23,093 bases of DNA from DASWKG01 sp036396755 (lineage in GTDB: Bacteria; Actinomycetota; UBA4738; CALAEC01): the NCBI GenBank assembly GCA_036396755.1, contig DASWKG010000150.1, forward strand, positions 1-23,093, given 5' to 3'. The notes beneath the pieces were generated by a model that saw only the letters and a list, made by a program, of their open reading frames with translations, had not been told where the DNA came from and made no database searches. Below, piece after piece: positions 17,320 to 23,093 of this stretch (position 1 is the first letter of the stretch; each line of letters opens with the position of its first letter). A program made the translations under genes and the position numbers.

Positions 17320-17393
17320 CAGGGCCGGAGGGAATCGAACCCCCAACCGCCGGTTTTGGAGACCGGTGCTCTACCTAGTTGAGCTACGGCCCT
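17320..17393 (-). tRNA. trpT: tRNA-Trp (anticodon CCA)
   Basis: A full cloverleaf is visible on the minus strand. The acceptor stem is AGGGCCG/CGGCCCT, the D arm GCTC...GAGC, the anticodon stem CCGGT/ACCGG around loop CTCCAAA (anticodon CCA), and the T arm GGGGG-TTCGATT-CCCTC with one G-U pair. The discriminator base is G, as expected for bacterial tRNA-Trp. The 3' CCA is not encoded (CAA follows). It is the first transcript element ahead of secE-nusG, so it must be processed from, or share a promoter with, that operon. Confidence 0.95.
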
Positions 17394-17403
17394 CAACACC
17401 GGG

Positions 17404-17439
17404 AGTATACCGACCGCCGGATGGCTGCGACCCAGTATA
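17404..17439 (-). promoter_or_regulatory. Tandem -10 elements upstream of tRNA-Trp-secE-nusG
   Basis: Two identical TATACT boxes lie on the minus strand at 17439-17434 and 17409-17404, exactly 30 bp apart and each inside a GTATAC palindrome. The upstream box has a possible -35 TGGACC (17463-17458, 18-bp spacing). The downstream box has no convincing -35. The downstream box would place transcription about 10 bp before the tRNA 5' end, which suits a stable RNA promoter. Confidence 0.5.
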
Positions 17440-17493
17440 CGGAGTCCCCCACGAGAGGGTCCAGGGGCCTCGAGACGGACTTCCCCGAGGTGC

Positions 17494-17522
17494 GTGAACC
17501 GGCCGGGATCCTCCCCTACACT
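17494..17522 (+). promoter_or_regulatory. Candidate promoter of the coiled-coil gene
   Basis: GTGAAC (17494-17499) is followed after 17 bp by TACACT (17517-17522). The -10 matches four of six consensus bases and the -35 is weak. The predicted start, near 17529, leaves a leader of about 33 nt before the ATG at 17562. This is the main reason to prefer that start. Confidence 0.35.
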
Positions 17523-17561
17523 CTAGCCGACACCTCGCGCGGCCCCGGAACGCGAGGGATC

Positions 17562-19445
17562 ATGCGAGAGAGCCGCGACCCGCGGTCAGGACGCTGGAGC
17601 CCTGGTCGACGGGCGATCCGTATCCCCGACGCCGAGCGCGACTACGGGGTAGATCTCGACGAGTACGCCGAGGCCATCGAAGTGCGGCTCCGGCGCGGCA
17701 TCCGCGCCCTCGAGCAGGCGGCCGGATCGGTCATGAACGAGCTGGCCGAGGAGGTTCGTCGGGCGCGCAGCGGGGAGGGCGGGGGCGAGGACGTCCAGCC
17801 CCTCCTTGCCGACGAGGTCAGCCGGGGGATGCTCGCGCACACCGACGAGCGGTTCCAGTCGCTCAGCATCCGCCTCACCAAGATGGAGGACCTCATCCGC
17901 CAGCTCGCCGAGGCGACGCGGGACGCCGTCGGGCGCCTCCGCGAGAAGGGTGGGCTGGCCGATCCGACCATCTCGGGACGTCTCGACAGCATCGAGGGCG
18001 AGCTCCGGGAGTCGCGGGAGCGGGCGCACCGGCATGCGGAGGCCCTGTCGCAGCGGACCGGCAAGGCCGTCGCCGAGGTCACCGACCGCGTCAAGGAGGG
18101 CCTGAAAGCCCTGGCCGACCGGCTCGCCGACGCCGAAGCGTCGCGCATCGAGCACCTCGAGCAGTCGCTGCGATCCGAGATCGAGCGCGTGGCGGAGACG
18201 GCGGGGGCGGGCTCGGGGATCGCCGAGGCCGCCGCCGGGCGGCTCGACCGCTCGCTGGCCGAGGTCGCGGAACGCACCGGGGCCGTCCTCGATGGCATCC
18301 GCGAGGAAGCTCGCGCGGGGCAGCAGCAGCTGCTCTCGACCCTGGTCGAGCGCACCGACGCGCTCGACACCGAGCTTCGCGACCGCCTCGACCGCATCGA
18401 GAACGCGCACCGGCGCCAGCGGGAGGAGCTCGCCGCGTTCACCCACCGCGTCCACGACGGGCTCACAGGTGTCAGCGGCAAGATCCACGAGGGGTTCAAC
18501 GCCCTGGCCGAGGAGACACGGACCGGCATCGAGCGGGCCGGGGACAGCCTCTTCGAGCGCACGGCCGAGATCGAACGGGTCGCATCGTCCCTGGCCGGCA
18601 TGATCACGGACGTGGGGCAGAACGTCGAGCGCGTGGCCACGTCACAGGACCAGCGCAACGAGCAGCTCGCCGCCTATACCCAGCGGGTCCACGTGGGGCT
18701 CACCGAGGTCACCGAGCGCATCCAGGAGGGCTTCCGGACGCTGGCCGAGCGCACGGGGGCGGCTTCGGGGAACGTCGGCTTCCGGATCGACGGCCTCGAG
18801 GAGCTGGCCCGGAGCCAGCGCGAGCAGCTGGCCGCCTACACCCAGCGCGTGCACGCCGGGCTCACCGAGGTGGCCCGCAGGATCCAGGAGGGGTTCCGCA
18901 CCGTCGCCCAGACCGGCCACGATCCCGAGGCGGCGAACGCGCTCCAGACGGCCATCAGGGGCGAGGTCCAGAGCATCCACGCGCGCGTCGACGCGGCGGC
19001 GGGCGGTATCGGCCAGCTCCTCGATGGCGTTCGCGCCGAGATCGCCGTTCGCGGCGAGGCCCCGGCGGGGCTCAGCCGCGACGAGGCCAAGGTGCTCTTC
19101 ACCGAGCTCACCCGGCGCCAGGTCGAGATCGAGCGCCGGTCCCTCGAGGCCGTGACCACCACGATCAGAGAGCTCGCGAAGTCGCTGCGCGCGGTCGACG
19201 AGCGCCAGACCGAGGCGCTCGGACGCCTGGTCCGGAAGTCGGCGGTCCGTCAGGAAGCCGTGCTCGGGGAGACGCTCGCCGCGCTCCGCACCGTCCTGCA
19301 GGACCTCGGCAGGGCCTACGCGAGGCCGGATGGGAGCGGCGGCTCGCGTCCGGCCGAGGGCGAGGGGGTCGGCCGCCGCCTGCGCGGCGTCGAGCACCGT
19401 CTCGAGGAGCTGTCGAAGGAGCTGACGGGGCCGGTCGCGAAGTAG
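17562..19445 (+). CDS. Large coiled-coil protein of unknown function with internal repeats
   Basis: I do not recognise a family. The 627-aa product is almost entirely predicted helix rich in Glu, Arg, Ala and Leu with heptad-like spacing. It has no signal peptide and no membrane segment, so it is probably cytoplasmic. Three copies of a ~33-residue repeat are clear at about 285-317, 364-396 and 418-450, each following the pattern QLAAYTQRVHxGLTEV..RIQEGFRTLAE. A more diverged copy (VAEVTDRVKEGLKALADRLA) lies near 169-190. The C-terminus (VEHRLEELSKELTGPVAK) is also helical. I chose ATG 17562 because GAGGG and a candidate promoter precede it. ATG 17421 would add 47 residues, lies among the opposite-strand tRNA promoter boxes and lacks a Shine-Dalgarno. 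Roles in cell shape, polarity or chromosome organisation are possible, but nothing here shows them. Confidence 0.8.
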   Translation: MRESRDPRSGRWSPGRRAIRIPDAERDYGVDLDEYAEAIEVRLRRGIRALEQAAGSVMNELAEEVRRARSGEGGGEDVQPLLADEVSRGMLAHTDERFQSLSIRLTKMEDLIRQLAEATRDAVGRLREKGGLADPTISGRLDSIEGELRESRERAHRHAEALSQRTGKAVAEVTDRVKEGLKALADRLADAEASRIEHLEQSLRSEIERVAETAGAGSGIAEAAAGRLDRSLAEVAERTGAVLDGIREEARAGQQQLLSTLVERTDALDTELRDRLDRIENAHRRQREELAAFTHRVHDGLTGVSGKIHEGFNALAEETRTGIERAGDSLFERTAEIERVASSLAGMITDVGQNVERVATSQDQRNEQLAAYTQRVHVGLTEVTERIQEGFRTLAERTGAASGNVGFRIDGLEELARSQREQLAAYTQRVHAGLTEVARRIQEGFRTVAQTGHDPEAANALQTAIRGEVQSIHARVDAAAGGIGQLLDGVRAEIAVRGEAPAGLSRDEAKVLFTELTRRQVEIERRSLEAVTTTIRELAKSLRAVDERQTEALGRLVRKSAVRQEAVLGETLAALRTVLQDLGRAYARPDGSGGSRPAEGEGVGRRLRGVEHRLEELSKELTGPVAK

Positions 19446-19455
19446 CCGCCGCGCC

Positions 19456-19830
19456 TCAGGCGGCGGCGCGGCGCGCGGTCCGGCGCCGGATGATGGCGAG
19501 GGCCGCCGCACCCACCATCACGCCCCCGAGCGAGACGGCGGCGTAGCGAGCGCGGATGTAGCGAGCGCTGCGGTCGTGCGCGAAACGACGGGCCGCCGCG
19601 CGAGCGTGATCGGGGCGGGTGAGTCGTGACAGCACGTCCTCCAGGAACCGAGGAGGGAGCGGCTCCGTCTCCCCGCCGATCGCGGAGACGAGCGTGAGCG
19701 CCTCACGGTACGCGCGCTCCTCGGCGGCGCACCCCGTGCAGGTGGCGAGGTGCACCTCCACCTCTTGCGGGAATGGCTCGTCCTCACCCGCGTACTCCGG
19801 CAGGATGAGCCGGACCTCGTCACACTTCAT
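19456..19830 (-). CDS. Zinc-binding membrane anti-sigma factor (ZAS/zf-HC2)
   Basis: Predicted to hold the neighbouring ECF sigma factor inactive at the membrane. The 124-aa product has the ZAS signature C3...H27xxxC31xxC34 in its N-terminal cytoplasmic domain, a charged linker, and one transmembrane helix at about 96-114 (YAAVSLGGVMVGAAALAII). After the helix there is only a short basic tail (RRRTARRAAA), so no extracellular sensor domain is present. The ATG at 19830 has GGGAGGGA upstream and lies inside the sigma gene (11-nt overlap), the normal arrangement for a cognate pair. Its 3' end converges with the coiled-coil gene at a CCGCCGC/GCGGCGG inverted repeat (19446-19466), a possible terminator. 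Confidence 0.88.
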   Translation of the reverse strand: MKCDEVRLILPEYAGEDEPFPQEVEVHLATCTGCAAEERAYREALTLVSAIGGETEPLPPRFLEDVLSRLTRPDHARAAARRFAHDRSARYIRARYAAVSLGGVMVGAAALAIIRRRTARRAAA

Positions 19831-20371
19831 GTCGCGTCCCTCCCTGGATCACGTCCCTGAGCCGCCTGCGTGCCCGATGCAGCCGGACCTTCACCGCGCC
19901 CTCCGTGATCCCCATCTCCTCGCCGATCTCCCTGCACGTGAGCCCGTACATCTCTCGGAGCACCAGCACGGTGCGAAGCGCCGGCGAGAGCTCCGCGAGC
20001 CCCCGCTTCACCTCGTCCCGATCCGCCGCCCGGTCGGCCAGCGGCGGCCCGGGCTGCGGCCTGGCGGGCTCCGCGTCGAGCAGCACGCCGAACCGGCCCC
20101 GGCGCCGAAGGTGCGACATGGCCGCGTTGGTGACGACGCGGTACAGCCAGGTCTCGAACCTCGCGTCCTCGCGGAACCCGCCGAGCGAGCGGTACACGCG
20201 GAGGTACGCCTCCTGCGCCACGTCCTCGGCCTCGGTGCGATCTCCGACGAGCCGGTACGCGAGGGTGAAGACCCGGCGCTGGGTTCGACGGACGAGCTCC
20301 TCGAACGCGTCGGCGTCACCGCTCCGGCACGCGGCGAGGAGCTCACCGTCCACCCGCTTTGACTCGGCCAC
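19820..20371 (-). CDS. ECF-family RNA polymerase sigma factor
   Basis: Predicted alternative sigma-70 factor of the extracytoplasmic-function group. The 183-aa product has region 2 (about 23-90, with DRTEAEDVAQEAYLRVYRS and the FETWLYRVVTNAAMSHLRRR helix) and region 4 (about 120-172, with LSPALRTVLVLREMYGLTC and ITEGAVKVRLHRARRRL). Regions 1.1 and 3 are absent, as usual for ECFs. The start is uncertain: GTG 20371 has GGGAGG only two bases upstream, which is too close to be ideal; GTG 20353 is an alternative. It lies 22 bases after the HadB-like gene and overlaps its anti-sigma gene, so it appears to belong to the SDR-HadA-HadB transcript. Its target promoter cannot be read from the window. 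Confidence 0.92.
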   Translation of the reverse strand: MAESKRVDGELLAACRSGDADAFEELVRRTQRRVFTLAYRLVGDRTEAEDVAQEAYLRVYRSLGGFREDARFETWLYRVVTNAAMSHLRRRGRFGVLLDAEPARPQPGPPLADRAADRDEVKRGLAELSPALRTVLVLREMYGLTCREIGEEMGITEGAVKVRLHRARRRLRDVIQGGTRHEV

Positions 20372-20393
20372 GTCCTCCCAGGTTACGCGGGAT

Positions 20394-20819
20394 CTAGAGC
20401 TGGACGATCGCCTCGCCGTTCTTGATGGGAAAGATCGTGTCGCCGTCGCGGTCGACCTCGGCCCAGAGCTCGATCCGAACGGTCCGGGCCTCGTCGTCCT
20501 TCTCGGCGATCCGGCCCTTGGCCACGATCTTCTCCTCGGGGCGCACCTCCTTGCGGAACTGCACCGAGAGCTTCCGCACGGCCGAGGGATCGCCGACCCA
20601 GTCGGTCACCACCCGGGCCACGAGCGCCATGTTGAACATGCCGTGCGCGATGACCCCGGGGAGGCCCACCATCTTTGCGAAGTCGTCGTTCCAGTGGATG
20701 GGGTTGAAGTCGCCCGACGCGCCCGCATACATCACGAGCTGGGCCCGGTCCACGGTGTTCGAGCGCTCGGGGAGCTCCTCCCCCACCTTCACGTCGTCGT
20801 AGTCGATGCGTGCGGCCAT
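20394..20819 (-). CDS. MaoC-type (R)-specific dehydratase/hydratase, HadB-like catalytic subunit
   Basis: A hotdog-fold protein predicted to dehydrate (3R)-hydroxyacyl thioesters or hydrate enoyl thioesters. The 141-aa product carries the hydratase-2 motif GASGDFNPIHWNDDFAK with catalytic D37 and H42, followed by GLPGVIAHGMF. In mycobacteria HadB has the same layout (D36/H41) and works with HadA in the FAS-II dehydratase. Here it follows a HadA-like gene by two bases, so a heterodimer is likely. The ATG at 20819 has a weak GAAGGG upstream and is probably coupled to the gene before it. Without mycolic acid genes in view, the acyl substrate is open; general fatty acid elongation or beta-oxidation are both possible. 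Confidence 0.87.
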   Translation of the reverse strand: MAARIDYDDVKVGEELPERSNTVDRAQLVMYAGASGDFNPIHWNDDFAKMVGLPGVIAHGMFNMALVARVVTDWVGDPSAVRKLSVQFRKEVRPEEKIVAKGRIAEKDDEARTVRIELWAEVDRDGDTIFPIKNGEAIVQL

Positions 20820-20821
20820 CG

Positions 20822-21271
20822 CTAGCCCTTCGCCGTCCCGCGGGAGATGAGCGTGGCCCGTGCGACGGCCACCTCCTCGCCCTGCGCGTCGGTGACGTTC
20901 GTCTCGATCGTGAGGAACTCGTGCGGGCCCTTGGCGACGATCTCGGCGATGCGGGGCGTCGCGGTGAGCACGTCGCCGGCGACGATCGGCCGCTTGTACT
21001 CGAACTCCTGCGTGCCGTGGACCACCAGCGCGTAGTTCAGCCCGAGCTCGGGGTCCATCACCACCTGCGGCCCCGACTTCACGTGGACGACCGTCGTGAA
21101 CGTGACGGGGGCGACCTGCTCGGGGAATCCCGCCGCCTTCGCCGCCTCGGGGTCGTGGTAGACGGGACCGGTCTCCCCCACCGCGCTGGCGAACTCGCGG
21201 ACCTTCTCCCTACCCACCTCGTAGGTCACCGGCTCGTAGGTCTTTCCCACCAGCTCCTGGTTCATCGGCAC
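20822..21271 (-). CDS. MaoC N-terminal-like dehydratase, HadA-like non-catalytic subunit
   Basis: A hotdog protein of the MaoC_dehydrat_N/FAS1-DH-like type, predicted to bind the acyl chain and pair with the catalytic subunit encoded next. The 149-aa product lacks the DxNPxH motif; the matching place reads GPVYHDPEAAKAAGFPE. It keeps the characteristic QEFEYKRPIVAGDVL strand. This is the split arrangement known for mycobacterial HadA and HadB. The start is GTG 21271, chosen because GAGGAGG lies five bases upstream; ATG 21265 would be spaced 11 bases. It begins 10 bases after the SDR stop. Confidence 0.87.
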   Translation of the reverse strand: MPMNQELVGKTYEPVTYEVGREKVREFASAVGETGPVYHDPEAAKAAGFPEQVAPVTFTTVVHVKSGPQVVMDPELGLNYALVVHGTQEFEYKRPIVAGDVLTATPRIAEIVAKGPHEFLTIETNVTDAQGEEVAVARATLISRGTAKG

Positions 21272-21281
21272 GGCCGCCTCC

Positions 21282-22088
21282 TCAGGTCCCGAGCTGGCCG
21301 CCGGAGACCGGCAGGATCACGCCCGAGACGAAGTCGGCCTCGGGGCTCGCGAGGAACAGGTGCGCGTTCGCGACGTCTTCTGGCCTCCCGTAGCGGCCGA
21401 GGGCGATCAGCATCAGCGCCATCTGCCGGACCTGCTCGGGGATGCCGAGGTCCTCGCCCTCCTGCTTCGCGGCGGTGAGTCGCGTCTCGATGAACCCCGG
21501 GGCGACCGCGTTCACGTTGATCTGGAAGGGCCCGAGCTCGCGGGCGAGTGTGCGCGTGAGGCCCACGATCCCGCCCTTCGCCGCGGTGTAGTTGGCCTGG
21601 CCGGCGTTGCCGACGAGCGCGGCCACCGAGGTCGTGAAGGTGACCTTGCGGTTGTAGGCGGGGCGGCCCTGCTCCCCCATCTCCTTCTTCGCGGCGCCCC
21701 GCAGGTAGGGCATCGCCGCCAGGGTCGTGTGGAAGGCCGTCTTGAGGTTGATGTCGACGACGAAGTCCCACAGCTCGTCGTCGAGGTTGTGGAACGTCTT
21801 GTCCCGGGTGATCCCGGCGTTGTTGACGACGATGTCGACCTTGCCGAAGGCCTCCGCGGTGGCCTCCATCAGGCGCTTCGCGCCGTCGAGCTCGACCGTG
21901 TCGTCGGTGGAAACGAGGACCTGCGCGCCGGCGGCCTTGGCGGCCTGCGCCGTCTCCTCGGCCGGGTCGGGGTCGACGTCGTTCACCACGACGCTCGCGC
22001 CCTCCTCGGCGAATCGGATCGCGGTGGCCCGTCCGATCCCCCGGCCCGCGCCGGTGATCACGGCCACCCTGTCGTCGAGTCGGCCCAC
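21282..22088 (-). CDS. Short-chain dehydrogenase/reductase, FabG-like
   Basis: Predicted NAD(P)H-dependent 3-oxoacyl thioester reductase or 3-hydroxyacyl dehydrogenase. The 268-aa product has the classical SDR cofactor motif TGAGRGIG (12-19), NNAG (89-92), N114, catalytic S154, Y167 and K171 (YTAAK), and a C-terminal GGQLGT. It carries an insertion before the catalytic serine (AAKKEMGEQGRPAYNRK, about 132-148) typical of an actinobacterial subfamily. The start is GTG 22088, with AAGGAGG six bases upstream. The frame stays open far upstream, but that part lies antisense to the response regulator and is not coding. With the HadA/HadB-like genes downstream it would supply two consecutive steps, ketoreduction and dehydration, of an acyl cycle. 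Confidence 0.9.
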   Translation of the reverse strand: MGRLDDRVAVITGAGRGIGRATAIRFAEEGASVVVNDVDPDPAEETAQAAKAAGAQVLVSTDDTVELDGAKRLMEATAEAFGKVDIVVNNAGITRDKTFHNLDDELWDFVVDINLKTAFHTTLAAMPYLRGAAKKEMGEQGRPAYNRKVTFTTSVAALVGNAGQANYTAAKGGIVGLTRTLARELGPFQINVNAVAPGFIETRLTAAKQEGEDLGIPEQVRQMALMLIALGRYGRPEDVANAHLFLASPEADFVSGVILPVSGGQLGT

Positions 22089-22129
22089 GTGGTTCCTCCT
22101 TGGTCGGGGTGTGCAAGCGGTTCGTTTGG

Positions 22130-22159
22130 AGGCTACCCGACGGTAGGTACCGGCGGCAA
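22130..22159 (-). promoter_or_regulatory. Candidate promoter and inverted repeat upstream of the SDR-HadAB operon
   Basis: On the minus strand TTGCCG (22159-22154) is followed after 18 bp by TAGCCT (22135-22130); both boxes are weak. An inverted repeat CTACC-N4-GGTAG (22133-22146) overlaps the -10 and could be an operator, for example for a TetR-type regulator. The repeat is short and could occur by chance in G+C-rich DNA. Confidence 0.3.
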
Positions 22160-22256
22160 CCCTGCCTCCGGGGTTGCAGAGCAAGGCCCCGGTCGGGGAG
22201 GATGCAGGTGTTGGTACTGGATTCCGACCCGCAAGGATGCAACCATCCAATCCGGT

Positions 22257-22940
22257 ATGGCCCGTGAGACCAAGGACATCAAGGTTCTGATCGCGGACGA
22301 TCATCGCTCGTTCGCTGAGGCGCTTCGCACTGTCATCGACCTGGAGCGAGGCCTCGTGGTGAGCGAGGTCGTCAGCGACGGGTCCGAGGCCGTCGCGGTC
22401 GTCGAGCGGGACCACCCCGACGTGGTGCTGCTCGACATCGAGATGCCCGGGGTGGACGGCATCGCCGCGACGCGGGCCATCAAGCAGAGCAGCCCCGAGA
22501 CCCACGTGGTCATCCTCACCGCCCACGAGGACGACACCATGGTCGCGCGCGCCGTCGAGGCGGGAGCCTCGGGGTTCCTCTCCAAGCTCCGCCCGGTGGC
22601 CGACGTGGCCGGCGCGGTGCGCGCGGTCACCCGGGGCGAGGCACTCCTGCATCCCGAGGAGGTCGCCAGGGCGCTCCAGATGCTCGAGGCCCGGCGGCGC
22701 GACGACGCTCGGGCCCGCTCGCGTGTCGAGCGGCTCACCCCCCGCCAGATCGAGATCCTGCAGCTCATGGCCGACGGCCTCGACCCGGAGAAGATCGCCG
22801 ACCACCTCTCGATCAGCCGGCACACCCTGCGGACCCACGTGCAGAACATCCTGACCCGGCTGCGCGTCCACTCGAAGCTGCAGGCGCTCGCCGAGGCGAT
22901 CCGCTACGGCAAGGTCGTCGCCCAGGACCGCGGCGACTGA
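22257..22940 (+). CDS. Two-component response regulator, NarL/LuxR type
   Basis: Predicted DNA-binding regulator controlled by phosphorylation. The 227-aa product has an N-terminal receiver domain (8 to about 125) with acidic pocket D14/D15, phospho-acceptor D60 (VVLLDIEMPG), switch T88 and K110. It is followed by a LuxR-type helix-turn-helix (about 157-215, LTPRQIEILQLMADGL, ISRHTLRTHVQNILTRL). No histidine kinase is encoded in the window, so the partner is unknown. The ATG at 22257 has no Shine-Dalgarno; the frame is open upstream but without receiver-like sequence. It is transcribed divergently from the SDR operon across 168 bp, so it might regulate that operon, but this is a guess from position. 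Confidence 0.92.
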   Translation: MARETKDIKVLIADDHRSFAEALRTVIDLERGLVVSEVVSDGSEAVAVVERDHPDVVLLDIEMPGVDGIAATRAIKQSSPETHVVILTAHEDDTMVARAVEAGASGFLSKLRPVADVAGAVRAVTRGEALLHPEEVARALQMLEARRRDDARARSRVERLTPRQIEILQLMADGLDPEKIADHLSISRHTLRTHVQNILTRLRVHSKLQALAEAIRYGKVVAQDRGD

Positions 22941-22941
22941 C

Positions 22942-22989
22942 CTCCGTCGGCCATCCGGGGCCCGCTCCGGCCCGGTCGGGGCTACGGAG
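22942..22989 (+). terminator. Hairpin after the response regulator gene
   Basis: Directly after the TGA at 22940 an outer stem CTCCGT/ACGGAG (22942-22947 with 22984-22989) encloses a G+C stem CCGGGGCC/GGCCCGG (22955-22962 with 22969-22975, one bulged G). There is no T tract, so it is a plausible but unproven transcription end point. Confidence 0.4.
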
Positions 22990-23034
22990 CCCGGCGTATT
23001 CCCACCCTCTGAGGAGAGTGCTAGCCTCGTCCTC

Positions 23035-23093
23035 ATGGTCCTGTTCGCCAACGAGCCGCCGACGTACCGGGATGCGATGTATCAGGCGTTCCG
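23035..23093 (+). CDS. N-terminal fragment of an unrecognised protein (cut by window edge)
   Basis: An ATG at 23035 opens a frame that runs to the window end without a stop, reading MVLFANEPPTYRDAMYQAF. I do not recognise it from 19 residues. No Shine-Dalgarno is at a useful distance. TTCCCA (22999-23004) with TAGCCT (23022-23027) at 17-bp spacing would start transcription close to the ATG itself, so the mRNA may be leaderless, which is common in actinobacteria. The coding call rests on the open frame and the promoter-like context only. Confidence 0.45.
   Translation, partial: MVLFANEPPTYRDAMYQAF

Noticed and set aside
17379..17561. Earlier starts for the coiled-coil gene (TTG 17379, ATG 17421)
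   Set aside because: TTG 17379 lies inside tRNA-Trp. ATG 17421 lies among the tRNA promoter boxes with no ribosome-binding site, and the added residues look non-conserved.
22089..23051. Long upstream extension of the SDR gene on the minus strand
   Set aside because: It runs antisense through the response regulator and has no SDR features. GTG 22088 has a perfect AAGGAGG and gives the normal SDR N-terminus.

Overview
The window is about 70% G+C and carries the chromosomal 'core' cluster of an actinobacterium: the secE-nusG-rplKA, rplJL-rpoBC and rpsL-rpsG-fusA-tuf operons, all on the minus strand. Three things point to Actinomycetota. RpoB and RpoC follow the mycobacterial/streptomycete pattern, including the RpoC N-terminus and no E. 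coli-type insertion. A HadA/HadB-like hotdog pair lies upstream of tRNA-Trp-secE-nusG, as in mycobacteria. NusG has a long acidic N-terminal extension. The lineage is probably not a mycobacterium or streptomycete, because RpoB carries an extra ~43-residue segment and the gene order is partly rearranged. The class cannot be fixed from this sequence alone.

Layout in minus-strand transcription order, from high to low coordinates. (1) SDR oxidoreductase - HadA-like - HadB-like - ECF sigma factor - zinc anti-sigma factor (22088 to 19456) form one tightly packed operon. (2) tRNA-Trp - secE - nusG - rplK - rplA (17393 to 14795). (3) rplJ - rplL - rpoB - rpoC - SAM methyltransferase (12847 to 3363). 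(4) rpsL - rpsG - fusA - tuf (3167 to the left edge; tuf is cut after 47 codons).

Plus-strand genes interrupt this order. They are a large coiled-coil protein of unknown function (17562-19445), a secreted proteinase K-type subtilase with a PPC domain (13158-14726), an orphan LuxR-type response regulator (22257-22940), and the first 19 codons of an unrecognised gene at the right edge.

Regulation can be read at several points. A TTGACA promoter overlaps the methyltransferase stop and feeds a 5' leader with three hairpins ahead of rpsL. A promoter and folded leader precede rplJ, fitting L10 autoregulation. Other candidates are a promoter between rplL and rpoB, tandem TATACT boxes before tRNA-Trp, and a near-perfect bidirectional terminator between the subtilase and rplA.

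I see no CRISPR array, insertion sequence, phage or defence system. The most unusual elements are low-complexity extensions on NusG, L10 and L1, a methyltransferase that seems to need a non-AUG/GUG start, the repeated coiled-coil protein, and an ECF sigma/anti-sigma pair joined to the HadAB operon. Functional assignments come from reading motifs; no database search was run.
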